DNA of 64,000 bases, taken from the NCBI GenBank assembly GCA_905397405.1, contig CAJPVJ010000015.1, positions 20,465-84,464 of the forward strand, in the 5' to 3' direction. Below are positions 20,711-29,588 of this stretch, piece by piece. The stretch comes from Oppiella nova (taxonomy: Eukaryota > Arthropoda > Arachnida > Sarcoptiformes > Oppiidae). The position numbers and the translations under genes were made by a program. Within the stretch, counting starts at the first letter, position 1. Every line of letters starts with the position of its first letter. The notes below the pieces were generated by a model. That model did no database searches. It was not told the DNA's origin and was given only the letters and a program-made list of their open reading frames with translations.

Positions 20711-20740
20711 ATCCGCAATAAATGATCCACATCAATCAGT

Positions 20741-20770
20741 AAAAGCATGTCATTGCAATGACATGCTTTT
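20741..20770 (+). terminator. Intrinsic terminator after yegP
   Basis: A perfect 30-base palindrome: AAAAGCATGTCATTG and its complement, ending in a seven-T run. Confidence 0.85.
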
Positions 20771-21006
20771 TTTGAATCTAAAAAACAAATGATAAAAAAT
20801 AAGTGTCTATTTATGGTAATAAAATTCTAATATTTGAATGGTTGCAATGGGTTTTAAAACATAGAAATTAAACCATAAAAATATATATTATTAAGTTGTA
20901 TAGAATAATCATTCCAAGCGTAATATATAAACTTGAGTTGGATATCAGTTTAGATCATCTATTTATATTTTTAGTTTTGAGTTTCTTCTTATATTGGAGG
21001 GGTAGT

Positions 21007-21033
21007 ATGATTTTTTCTCATAGTCATTTATGA
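21007..21033 (+). other. Eight-codon open frame with a strong Shine-Dalgarno
   Basis: GGAGGGG (20996-21002) lies four bases before an ATG that opens MIFSHSHL and then TGA. The Shine-Dalgarno is stronger than that of most genes here. It could be a leader peptide or chance in a long non-coding region. Confidence 0.2.
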
Positions 21034-21142
21034 TTTTTTTAAAGATTTTTTAAAGTTTAAATATGTTAGGCTAACTTCAATATTAAATAAAAGGAGAATG
21101 ATTATTTAATAACAGCTTCAACATTAATTAAAAAGATTATTA

Positions 21143-21182
21143 AATTTAGTTAATAAATTATTGAAGAATTATTAACTAAATT
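21143..21182. repeat. AT-rich perfect stem-loop
   Basis: AATTTAGTTAATAA (21143-21156) and its exact complement (21169-21182) with a 12-base loop. There is no GC clamp or T-run, so it is not a classic terminator. Confidence 0.5.
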
Positions 21183-21433
21183 AGAAATAAGCTTTTTATG
21201 ATGAAGTGCGAATTTTTTATATCTATTTGTATTATTGAGTGATTTATTTTTGTGAAAGGTTTTGGTTAATATCTAAGCATAATACGGTTGGTTTTATAAA
21301 CTGCTTAAATCAGATTAATGAACAGTGATTATTTTGATTTAAATTGATTAGATATGAAAAAATAAACAAAACACTTCACATAATACTTATTAAGTGTTAA
21401 ATTCATCACAAATAAGAATAATGAGGTTTTATG

Positions 21434-21898
21434 ATGAAAATAGCAATCGATGGTAATGTGAAAATTGCCGACGAGATAATATCTCAAATTGAATTATGGG
21501 ATGCTGCTGTTCTTGGTAATAAAATTGATCATCTATTAGATCAATGTGCGGATGATATCAATATGTTTGATGTGAGTATACAATTAGACGGTATCGATGC
21601 GTACAAAAAAGAATGGGAGAAATTCAGTCCATATTTTAGTGAAAATGTGCAAATTGTACGTCGCAATATGAAGATCTATGCGTCAAATGATTTGGCTGTA
21701 TTGCATTGCCATTCAAAAGTGGAAAATTCTGTGCTTAAAGATAAGTTGCAGATGCCATGGTGTCGAACAACATTGTGTCTGAAAAAGAAAGGTGATCAAT
21801 GGTTAGTCGTACATCAACATATTTCGATGCCGATTGATATGAGCACTGGTAAAGCGATCGTGATTAAAGACATTGCTAAATTGAAATTAGTGGTTTAG
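21434..21898 (+). CDS. NTF2-like/SnoaL-fold family protein
   Basis: A 154-residue protein whose cone-shaped NTF2-like fold is suggested by the helix ISQIELWDAAVLGNKIDHLLDQCADD, then FDVSIQLDGIDAYKKEW, and paired strands ending KKGDQWLVVHQHISMP, as in SnoaL-like/YybH/SgcJ proteins. It may bind or convert a small molecule, but nothing identifies it. ATG 21431 and ATG 21434 are adjacent; 21434 is better spaced (7 bases) from GAGG. A terminator follows. Confidence 0.75.
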   Translation: MKIAIDGNVKIADEIISQIELWDAAVLGNKIDHLLDQCADDINMFDVSIQLDGIDAYKKEWEKFSPYFSENVQIVRRNMKIYASNDLAVLHCHSKVENSVLKDKLQMPWCRTTLCLKKKGDQWLVVHQHISMPIDMSTGKAIVIKDIAKLKLVV

Positions 21899-21920
21899 CA
21901 AGCTAGATTTGTTTGTTATT

Positions 21921-21942
21921 AAGCCCTTTGATTGGGCTTTTT
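21921..21942 (+). terminator. Intrinsic terminator after the NTF2-like gene
   Basis: AAGCCC-N7-GGGCTT followed by a run of Ts. Confidence 0.75.
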
Positions 21943-22075
21943 ATTTATGAATTTTTAAATTTAAGAGATAGATGTTAGATCATTAACAAAATTGTCAAAA
22001 GAACTCAGTTTTTTACTTGAATGAAAGCTAGAGTTTTGGAAAAATCATGATAATAATCTCAATAATGTGAAAATA

Positions 22076-23245
22076 ATGCCAAATTCATTATTTGTAAAAT
22101 ATGGGTGGTTAAAGCCACTTGCTCCACGAAATCCACACGAACCACATCGCGCTGCAACCTCATTAGAATTGTTATTTGACTTAATTTTTGTGGTCGCCAT
22201 TGCTACAGCAGGGCAACAATTACACCATAGCATTATCGAAAATCATTTATCACATGGCTTAACACTTTATTTTATGGTGTTCTTTGCGTTGTGGTGGGCA
22301 TGGATGAACTTTAGCTGGTTTGCATCTGCCTACGACAATGATGATGTATTTTATCGAATCATGACCTTTGTGCAGATTATTGGTTCACTTGTGATTGCAG
22401 CAGGGATACCTAGCGCATTTCAGCAACAAGATTTTGATGTGATCATTATTGGTTATGTCATCATGCGTTTGGGCCTCGTTACACAATGGTTTCGTGTTGC
22501 CAAAAATGATCCTGAGCGTAAACAAACAGCGTTGAGATATGCGGCTGGTATTATCATCGTACAGATTGGCTGGTTACTTTTTCATTTTACCCCGATAAAT
22601 TTTACCATTTATTTGTTTCTACTTTTGGTCATTGCTGAACTGAGTGTGCCCATCTTTGCTGAAGTAAATAACATGACACCGTGGCATCCACATCATATTT
22701 CTGAGCGTTATGCCTTACTCACCATCATTGTCCTTGGTGAATCGATCATTGGAAGTTTCGCAGCAATTTCTGATGCATTAAATAATCAGTTGTTAAGCCA
22801 AGAATTAATCTTTTTGACCATTGGTGGCTTATTGATTATGTTTACCATGTGGTGGGCATATTTCGATCATGATGTGGCTGAACGACTCAATAGTCGTAAA
22901 CGTGCATTTTCATGGGGCTATGGTCACTTTTTTATTTTCGTGAGTATTGCAGCCCTTGGTGCGGGTTTAGCTGCTGCGGTGGATGTGGTGACGCATAAGG
23001 CTGAGATCTCGGCTGACATCGTCAGTTATTTTGTTGCTATCTCTTTGATTGTCTATACTGCGAGCCTTTGGTTGTTACAGGAAATTCACCATCTTTCAGG
23101 AATCAAGAAATGGTTTTATCCAATTACAGCCGCCATCGTACTCTGTATTCCGATGATCTTTACCCAAGTGGGTTATGCTGTTTTTGCTATGGCAATTGTT
23201 TATGCGCTACGTTTAATTTTTTCAAAATGTTATTTGGCAAGATAA
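22076..23245 (+). CDS. Low temperature requirement protein A (LtrA) family membrane protein
   Basis: A 389-residue polytopic membrane protein with about ten hydrophobic helices. The diagnostic N-terminal block is PHEPHRAATSLELLFDLIFVVAIA (about 19-42, split here by the first helix), followed by WWAWMNFSWFASAYDNDD and ERYALLTIIVLGESI, the LtrA signature. LtrA was named from a Listeria cold-growth mutant; its molecular role is not known. The first frame start is GTG 22067; ATG 22076 is preferred, with no clear ribosome site for either. Confidence 0.88.
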   Translation: MPNSLFVKYGWLKPLAPRNPHEPHRAATSLELLFDLIFVVAIATAGQQLHHSIIENHLSHGLTLYFMVFFALWWAWMNFSWFASAYDNDDVFYRIMTFVQIIGSLVIAAGIPSAFQQQDFDVIIIGYVIMRLGLVTQWFRVAKNDPERKQTALRYAAGIIIVQIGWLLFHFTPINFTIYLFLLLVIAELSVPIFAEVNNMTPWHPHHISERYALLTIIVLGESIIGSFAAISDALNNQLLSQELIFLTIGGLLIMFTMWWAYFDHDVAERLNSRKRAFSWGYGHFFIFVSIAALGAGLAAAVDVVTHKAEISADIVSYFVAISLIVYTASLWLLQEIHHLSGIKKWFYPITAAIVLCIPMIFTQVGYAVFAMAIVYALRLIFSKCYLAR

Positions 23246-23267
23246 TCAATTAAGTGGGTTTTGAGCA

Positions 23268-23672
23268 ATGGGATTTCATGATTTTTATCGTTTGAGTTCG
23301 CACGCTGTGATTTTTAATGAAAATCGACAAGTCTTGTTATTGAAAGCAACCTATGCAGATTATGCATGGGGCTTACCTGGTGGCGGGCTGGATCAGGGAG
23401 AAACAGTGCATGATGCGCTGATTCGTGAGTGCCAAGAAGAATTAGGCTGTGATGTTTCGATCGAATATTTATCAGGGGTTTATTATCATGCTGCAGTAAA
23501 TTCCCATGCATTTATGTTTAGGTGTACATTGCAGAACGATCAGTCAATCAATTTAAGCGATGAGCATTCTGAGTATCGATGGTTTGACTTTGACCAACTT
23601 TCACCTGTGCAAAAAATTCGTATTGAAGATTGTTTTCATTTTGATGGTCAGGTAAAGAGTAGGGCATTTTAA
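23268..23672 (+). CDS. Nudix hydrolase
   Basis: A 134-residue hydrolase of nucleoside diphosphate-linked compounds. The Nudix box runs from GGGLDQGETVHDALIREC to QEELG at about residues 38-60 with all catalytic Glu and Arg in place (GX5EX7REXXEEXG). The substrate is unknown. It starts 23 bp after ltrA and may share its transcript. It converges on the gcd gene, with a bidirectional terminator between. Confidence 0.88.
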   Translation: MGFHDFYRLSSHAVIFNENRQVLLLKATYADYAWGLPGGGLDQGETVHDALIRECQEELGCDVSIEYLSGVYYHAAVNSHAFMFRCTLQNDQSINLSDEHSEYRWFDFDQLSPVQKIRIEDCFHFDGQVKSRAF

Positions 23673-23784
23673 AGATTGGCTATCGCATGGTGGTATGGAT
23701 ATCGCGATCAAACGGGGGATAGAATATCTATCTTATCCCAAAAGCAGATTCACTTTTATACAAGTGTATGGATTTAGATAAAGC

Positions 23785-23819
23785 AATAAAAAACAGGCCA
23801 TCAAGACCTGTTTTTTATT
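23785..23819. terminator. Bidirectional terminator between the Nudix gene and gcd
   Basis: AATAAAAAACAGG-N9-CCTGTTTTTTATT: a 13-bp stem with A- and T-rich arms between convergent genes. Confidence 0.8.
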
Positions 23820-25318
23820 TACCTCAATTTAAGATTATTTATCTGGTAATGCATAAGCAACGATAGAGTCACCCATTTTGGTACCAAATGAACCATGACC
23901 ACCCGCCATGATCACAACGTATTGTTTACCATTGCTTTCATAGGTCATCGGTGTTGCTTGCCCACCTGCTGGTAGACGACCTTTCCATAGCTCATCACCA
24001 TTGCTGACATTGATTGCTCGGATGTAATCATCTTGTGTTGCTCCAATGAACATCACATTACCCGCTGTTGAGATCGAACCACCTAACATTGGCACACCCA
24101 TTTTAAATGGTGGCAATGGAATACCTGGCATACTGTCACGAATTGTACCAATACGACGTTTCCAAGCTACATCATGCGTTTTCAAATCTACACCAGCAAC
24201 ATAACCCCATGCAGGTTGTTTACACGGTAGGCCAAATGGTGAAAGGAATGCACTGATTTCAACACCGTAAGGGACGCCATACATGGGTTGAACACCCGCT
24301 TCTGTACCTGCACCTTTGGCTGTTTGTTTACGATTCGGATCAGCAGGAATCAATCGACTGACAAAAGGTAGGCCAATTGGATTCATGACTGCGATTTGAC
24401 GGTCAGGGTTAAGTGATAAGCCACCCCATTCAAATACACCCAAGTTACCAGGGAAAACTAAAGTTCCGTTTTCTGAAGGTGGAGTATAAATACCGTCATA
24501 ATTTAACTTGTGGAATGACACACGACAAATTAACTGGTCAAACATGGTTGCGCCCCACATTTGTTTATCCGTTAATTTTTCTTGAGGTGCTAAGTTAAAG
24601 TCTGAGAACGGTTGCGTTGGAGAATAGAATTCACCCTTAGTTTGCGGACCACGTTTTACACTTTGTGGTACTGGACGTTCGTTAATCGGTACAATTGCTT
24701 TACCGTTACGGCGGTCTAAAACAAAGGCATTGCCTGTTTTAGTCAATACATAGATTGCTGGAACAGTTTGTCCAGTTTTGTCTTTGATATCAGCTAAGGT
24801 TGGCTGTGATGGTACATCCATATCCCACAAATCATGGTGAGTTGTTTGGAAGTTCCAGATCAATTTACCTGTTGTTGCATTGATTGCTAACATTGAGTTT
24901 GCATAGCGTTCATGCAGCTTGGTACGGTTACCACCCCAAATATCTGGCGTACCTACACCTGTTGGTACATAAACGATATCGAGTTTTGCATCATATGCAA
25001 GCGGAGCCCATGCATTCGGTGAGTTTTGGACATATTTCTGACCAGGACCCGGAATCTGATTCGGATTTTCAGCACCTGTATCAAATACCCAAAGTAATGC
25101 ACCAGTATTTACATCATAACCACGGATAACACCAGAAGGCTCTTGAGTCGAATAGTTATCTGTCGTTGAACCACCAATGATAATTGTGGTGCCTGTGACA
25201 ACAGGTGGTGATGTTGGAATATAACCACCCGGATAAGGGAATGGCATATCCTTTTGTAAATCAACTTCACCGTTATGACCAAAGTCAGAACATGCTTTAC
25301 CTGTTTCAGCATTTACCG

Positions 25319-25445
25319 CAACGATACGACCATCATTGACTGGTAAAATAACTTTACGCGGACATTCGGTAGATGAGGATTTTTTTGCTTGTAAACTTGC
25401 AGCGAAACCAACGGTATTGTCTGCATCGTAATAAGAAACACCACG
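25319..25445. repeat. Direct repeat A, copy 1 (inserted) in gcd
   Basis: 127 bp identical to 25571-25697 (offset exactly 252). It directly joins the inverted segment at a 3-base microhomology (ACG, 25443-25445). Confidence 0.95.
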
Positions 25446-25569
25446 CCAGCAGCGATTGATGGTATTGCAGATGCAGACTGGCCAGCTTATGGTCGGACTC
25501 AATCTGGTTTACGCTATTCTCCGTTGAATCAAATCAACTCAGAGAATGTTAAAGATCTTAAAGTTGCTT
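25446..25569. repeat. Inverted copy B' of gcd segment 25901-26024
   Basis: 124 bp that are the exact reverse complement of 25901-26024, extendable by 3 bases into the ACG junction. One untemplated A (25570) separates it from repeat A copy 2. Confidence 0.95.
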
Positions 25570-25570
25570 A

Positions 25571-25697
25571 CAACGATACGACCATCATTGACTGGTAAAA
25601 TAACTTTACGCGGACATTCGGTAGATGAGGATTTTTTTGCTTGTAAACTTGCAGCGAAACCAACGGTATTGTCTGCATCGTAATAAGAAACACCACG
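25571..25697. repeat. Direct repeat A, copy 2 (native position) in gcd
   Basis: 127 bp identical to 25319-25445. This copy is continuous with the 5' part of gcd, so it keeps the native upstream junction. Confidence 0.95.
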
Positions 25698-25900
25698 ACA
25701 AGTTAAATGTTGGAAGGTATTATCCGCTTTGAGTTTTGGATCAAATACCCATTTCTCTTTACCTGTAGAAGGATCAAGAGAAACCAATTTTTGATGGGTT
25801 GTACACAGGTACATGTTATTCCCGATTTTAATCGGTGTGACCTGATTGGTTGTTTCGCCTGAATCATTTTCAGTTTTGAATTCACCTGTACGGTAGGTCC

Positions 25901-26024
25901 AAGCAACTTTAAGATCTTTAACATTCTCTGAGTTGATTTGATTCAACGGAGAATAGCGTAAACCAGATTGAGTCCGACCATAAGCTGGCCAGTCTGCATC
26001 TGCAATACCATCAATCGCTGCTGG
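25901..26024. repeat. Native segment B of gcd, source of the inverted copy
   Basis: In-frame gcd sequence just after the membrane domain. Its exact reverse complement occurs at 25446-25569, 331 bp away. Confidence 0.93.
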
Positions 26025-26561
26025 CGTTGGTTGTTTACTGGTTAAAGTCCCACGAATTTCTTGTGGATCATTAAAGATAGAATAAGCCATAACCGCAATG
26101 GTGATCGCCAATGTACCTGAAAGTGCAATTTTAGCACCTTTGGCATCGAAACCACGTGTTACTGCTGGAATGAGTAGCCATAAGCCAAACACACCTAAAA
26201 TATCTAAACGCGGTGCAAGCGCGAAGAAGTCTGAACCGACTTCCCAGAGTCCCCAGACAACTGTGCCGAGTACTAATGCTGCATAGACATATAAAGCAGA
26301 ACTATTTAATTTGCGTAATAAGATTGCTGTTGCAATGAAAAGTATCCCGGCAATGATGTAGTACCAAGACCCACCCAGTGCTGCCAGCCATACTCCGCCG
26401 CCTAATAGAACTACACCGAAAACAATTGCAATCACAACTGTTAGGGTTCTGAGTCCTGAAGATGGAGTTTGCATATTGACCACCTATCTATTTGATTAAT
26501 TTTTTATGCTTTACCTTTCCATTGAGGATTGATGAAGCACATTGTTTAAATTTTTAGATTT

Positions 26562-26614
26562 TAAATATTTCGATGCGAGTGGAGAGAAGAGTTAAAATTG
26601 CATCGAAATATTTA
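26562..26614. repeat. Perfect 15-bp stem-loop between oprB and gcd
   Basis: TAAATATTTCGATGC (26562-26576) and its exact complement (26600-26614) with a 23-base loop. Neither side has a true T-run, so it is more likely an mRNA-stabilising or processing hairpin, or an operator, than a terminator. Confidence 0.65.
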
Positions 26615-26626
26615 TGATCTATAACA

Positions 26627-27880
26627 CTAGAATGCAGTTTGGAATTTGATACCGCCAACCCATGCATTTTCGCCATCTTTATATGCCCCAACATGACGAA
26701 TATATTGCACATTTGGACGGATCGTCAGCCAATTTGTTGCATGTACACCGTAGTAAATTTCAGTGTTGTACTCTTCATCTTGTTGACGAATTTGAGTATC
26801 GTTCACATCATTGTTGATGCTGATACGAGAAAAACCGATTGCGACATCATCTTGAGGGCGCGCATCGAAAGGACCTTTATAGACCAGTCCAATATTTTGC
26901 ATATTGTCGACAGTGTTTGTGTCTGAGTCATGAATGGTTAAATTAATGAAACCAGTTAAGCCACGACGTGCATCACCGTGGTGTGCTGTAAATTGTTGCT
27001 TGGCAACCAGCCATCCACCTTGTTTATGATCTGTTTCATTTGGATTTTTAATGCGTTGTGCATCGACAGTACTATAGTAATAGCCCAAACGATATTCGCC
27101 TGGCAATTTTGCAGCACTGAGTTTTGGTTGCCAAACCACTTCCGCAGGAATAATTGCACCATGTGAACCGTCTGTACTTAAGTTAAACCCCTTGCCACGT
27201 TCTAAGTTTTCAGGATTGTATTCATAAGCACCGACTTGAGCATATAAGTCAGGTTGGATGTTATATTTAACTCGCGCAGCCCATTGGCTAACAGGCCAGT
27301 TATACCATTGGTCGCCTACCCAGTTACCCACTTGAGAGCCACAAAGTGCAAGGTTTTGAAAATCACAGTCAAAGCTGTTAAAATCCTCGCCTTCGCCAAA
27401 ACGACCCACTTTAATATCTAATTTTTGCTCAAAGAATTTTTTCTTGATCCAAAAATCAGTTAAGCGCCAAGTTTGACCGCGACCCCAAACTTCTTGGGTT
27501 GAGCTGAGTTGTCCTGCAAGGGCATCAGAAGTTTGCGACAATGAACGACCATTACGTTCAGTGATGGTGATTTGGGCTTCAGTGTCTTTCCATCCAAGCA
27601 CTTTTTCCAAGTCTACATGACTACCAATCGCAAACTGATCTGCATACTCAGTACCATGGCTTGAATGGTTTTTTGAATCTAATAAGGTGGCTAATTCGCC
27701 GGTATAGCCGAAGCTGAAGTCATAACCTTTTTGTTGGAGCTCGGTTCTTTTTCCGTTCCAATCACCAAACATCCATGGGCTTTCTGCATTAAATGCTTCA
27801 GCTGCATGAGCACTTTGAAAAGAACTACATAAAGATAATAAGCTGATAGCCCAATAAAAGTGACCTTTAGATTTATTCAT
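26627..27880 (-). CDS. oprB: OprB family carbohydrate-selective porin
   Basis: An outer-membrane porin for glucose and related sugars. The 417-residue protein has a signal peptide (MNKSKGHFYW...AHA, about 27 residues), the OprB N-terminal motif SPWMFGDWNGKRTELQQKGY and amphipathic beta strands ending in AF. A central FDCDFQNLALCGSQVGNW holds two cysteines. It lies just upstream of gcd on the same strand, so it would deliver glucose to the periplasmic dehydrogenase. ATG 27880 has AAGG about 9 bases upstream; the frame to 27901 is an extension. Confidence 0.9.
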   Translation of the reverse strand: MNKSKGHFYWAISLLSLCSSFQSAHAAEAFNAESPWMFGDWNGKRTELQQKGYDFSFGYTGELATLLDSKNHSSHGTEYADQFAIGSHVDLEKVLGWKDTEAQITITERNGRSLSQTSDALAGQLSSTQEVWGRGQTWRLTDFWIKKKFFEQKLDIKVGRFGEGEDFNSFDCDFQNLALCGSQVGNWVGDQWYNWPVSQWAARVKYNIQPDLYAQVGAYEYNPENLERGKGFNLSTDGSHGAIIPAEVVWQPKLSAAKLPGEYRLGYYYSTVDAQRIKNPNETDHKQGGWLVAKQQFTAHHGDARRGLTGFINLTIHDSDTNTVDNMQNIGLVYKGPFDARPQDDVAIGFSRISINNDVNDTQIRQQDEEYNTEIYYGVHATNWLTIRPNVQYIRHVGAYKDGENAWVGGIKFQTAF

Positions 27881-28046
27881 ATTTGGTGACCTTGATAACA
27901 CTTTGTAACTAATTATTTATAATACTCTCATATTTGTATAAAAATCTATTATTTTTGACTTTTAATTGTAATTAATGTGAGTATTTTATCTCATGGTGAT
28001 AATTTTTTAATAAATGAATATTGGGTTTTTGGGTGTTTTTGGTCAA

Positions 28047-28111
28047 TTTAATCTATTGTTTTTAAACTACTAAATTTTATTTAAAAATTAATTGAAAAAC
28101 CATAGATTAAA
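28047..28111. promoter_or_regulatory. Long interrupted inverted repeat upstream of oprB
   Basis: TTTAATCTAT-N2-TTTTT (28047-28063) is matched by AAAAA-N2-ATAGATTAAA (28095-28111), 15 of 17 pairs, with a 31-base spacer. It could be paired operator half-sites or a leader structure for oprB. Confidence 0.45.
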
Positions 28112-28113
28112 AT

Positions 28114-28129
28114 TGATCTGAAAAGATCA
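28114..28129. promoter_or_regulatory. TGATCT-GAAA-AGATCA palindrome
   Basis: A perfect 6-bp stem with a GAAA (GNRA) tetraloop between the CoA-transferase gene and oprB. It may be a weak terminator or an operator. Confidence 0.35.
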
Positions 28130-28258
28130 GCTTACCTGTGTAACGTATTTAGAATTAAGATTACACAGGATGCTGAGGTTACAAATTATACAAATTGTAA
28201 GTAAAATGACAGAATTGTAATTTTATTTAACTTGAATTGTGTTGTATTAAATGGGCAA

Positions 28259-29377
28259 TTACCATTTCCCTTCACCCAGTTGTTGGCCAATATAGTGATA
28301 TTGCATTTGTGATCTTGAAAACTTAATTGGACAGGCTAACTGTGGTTCAGTTTGATCAGAATTAGGCTTCAATGGCACATTGACCACCCAATTGCGTTGT
28401 TGAGAAATTTGGGACTGTAGTGCTTCATCTAAACTCAGTACGGGTTCTACGCAAACGTCCAGTTGTTCAAACAGTTGATTCCATTCAGCCAGATTTTTAC
28501 TTTTAATTTTATCTCGAATCGCTTGCTTGACCATTTGACGATCTTCAGTATCGAAAGAAGCACCTTTTTGTAGAAGGATTGGCAATTCTAACGCGCTTGC
28601 CAGTCCAGTCATAAATTGTGGCTCTAAGCTACCAATAGATAAGTAACGAGCATCGGCCGTTTCATAATAATCATAAAAGGTGCCGCCATTAAGTTGTTCA
28701 GATTCACGTTGCTGCTGTTGACCACCCGCCAAACTGGCTGCGGCTGCCATATTATTGAGTCCAACCACACAATCGGTCATGGAAATATCAATATATTGTC
28801 CCAGACCACTATTTTGGCGTTCAACTACAGCAGCAAGAATACCGATGACAGCATGTAAGGAACCACCTGCTACATCTGCGATTTGAATCCCCATCGGCGG
28901 TGGTCCACTGTCTTGGCGACCACAGTGTCCTGCGATACCAGACAGGGCAATATAGTTAATATCATGTCCAGCTTTATCTTTATATGAGCCAGTTTGGCCA
29001 TAACCCGTAATTGAACAGTAAATTAAACGTGGGTTAATTTCAGCCAAAGTTTGATAATCCAAACCCAAACGTTGCATCACTCCCGGACGAAATTGTTCAA
29101 CGACAATATCAAACTCAGAAATCTTCTGTTTAACTTGCTCAATGCTGGCAGGATCTTTTAAATCTAAAGTGACGGATTGTTTATTTCGGTTGAGATAACT
29201 GTGTGAAGTCGCTTGTCCATTGGCATAAGGCGGGAACAAGCGCACCAGATCTGGACGCGTTGGCGATTCAATATGGATCACTTCTGCACCTAGGTCTGCA
29301 AGGTATAAAGTTGCAAATGGACCGGGTAATAAAGTGGAAAAATCGAGTACTTTCAATCCCTTTAAAGCTGTTGTCAT
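28259..29377 (-). CDS. CaiB/BaiF family CoA-transferase, alpha-methylacyl-CoA racemase-like
   Basis: A 372-residue class III CoA-transferase/racemase. It starts with GLKVLDFSTLLPGPFATLYLADLGAEVIHIE (about 6-36, the family signature), then QFRPGVMQRLGLDY, GHDINYIALSG and IADVAGGSL; the His and Asp of the last two correspond to the racemase acid/base pair (His126 and Asp156 in mycobacterial MCR). This favours 2-methylacyl-CoA racemisation over CoA transfer, as does the beta-oxidation context nearby. The start is ATG 29377; upstream frame to 29458 lacks family sequence. It is divergent from an AraC regulator. Confidence 0.85.
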   Translation of the reverse strand: MTTALKGLKVLDFSTLLPGPFATLYLADLGAEVIHIESPTRPDLVRLFPPYANGQATSHSYLNRNKQSVTLDLKDPASIEQVKQKISEFDIVVEQFRPGVMQRLGLDYQTLAEINPRLIYCSITGYGQTGSYKDKAGHDINYIALSGIAGHCGRQDSGPPPMGIQIADVAGGSLHAVIGILAAVVERQNSGLGQYIDISMTDCVVGLNNMAAAASLAGGQQQQRESEQLNGGTFYDYYETADARYLSIGSLEPQFMTGLASALELPILLQKGASFDTEDRQMVKQAIRDKIKSKNLAEWNQLFEQLDVCVEPVLSLDEALQSQISQQRNWVVNVPLKPNSDQTEPQLACPIKFSRSQMQYHYIGQQLGEGKW

Positions 29378-29588
29378 AATTGTTTTTACCAATACTGTCT
29401 TGATTTTACACCCATAATAGAAATATAAAATTAACAAAACAATGTCATGTTCAGCCATTTACCTTGATCATTTCGGCAATTTATGATGTAAAAAGGTGAT
29501 CTGCACTGTTGTAAATCGCCAATAAAATATTTTTTAGCGTCATTTAGGTCAATTGTTAGTGAACATCAAAGAGAGTGAAGGATTTACC

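Larger units (their letters stand above)
20771..21430. other. 660-bp AT-rich gap without a recognisable gene
   Basis: No frame of useful length on either strand. It holds an 8-codon frame behind a strong Shine-Dalgarno (21007-21033), a perfect 14-bp stem-loop (21143-21182) and a small AACACTT/AAGTGTT repeat (21370-21398) just before the NTF2-like gene. It may be an untranslated leader, an sRNA locus or a decayed region; nothing decides. Confidence 0.5.
23835..26474 (-). pseudogene. gcd: PQQ-dependent membrane-bound glucose dehydrogenase, disrupted by a 252-bp insert
   Basis: Gcd oxidises periplasmic glucose to gluconolactone and passes electrons to ubiquinone. The 5' part (26474 down to about 25571) has five membrane helices (about residues 10-140) followed by the start of the PQQ propeller. 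The 3' part (25318 down to 23835) has the rest of the propeller, including TTHHDLWDMDVPSQP and GGQATPMTYE near the end. Between them is 252 bp (25319-25570) made of a direct copy of 25571-25697 and an inverted copy of 25901-26024. Read as it stands, the 5' piece ends at 25539 after about 311 residues and the 3' piece has no natural start. Without the insert the gene would be about 795 codons, the normal size (about 796-801 residues). The start is ATG 26474 with AGGTGG 5 bases upstream; GTG 26483 is an extension. Confidence 0.9.
27881..28258. other. AT-rich region upstream of oprB with palindromes
   Basis: 378 bp between the CoA-transferase gene and oprB, both on the minus strand. It contains the inverted repeats at 28047-28111 and 28114-28129 and otherwise no gene. 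It must hold the oprB promoter. Confidence 0.6.

Noticed and set aside
21098-21109. ATG after AAGGAG in the 20.8-21.4 kb gap
   Set aside because: It encodes only three residues before a stop.
25458-25502. Start codon for the 3' gcd piece (frame from 25502)
   Set aside because: The first residues come from the inverted copy B' read in the wrong direction; this is not a natural start.
25319-26024. gcd repeats as a mobile element or CRISPR
   Set aside because: No transposase, terminal inverted repeats or target duplication; the repeats are pieces of gcd coding sequence.
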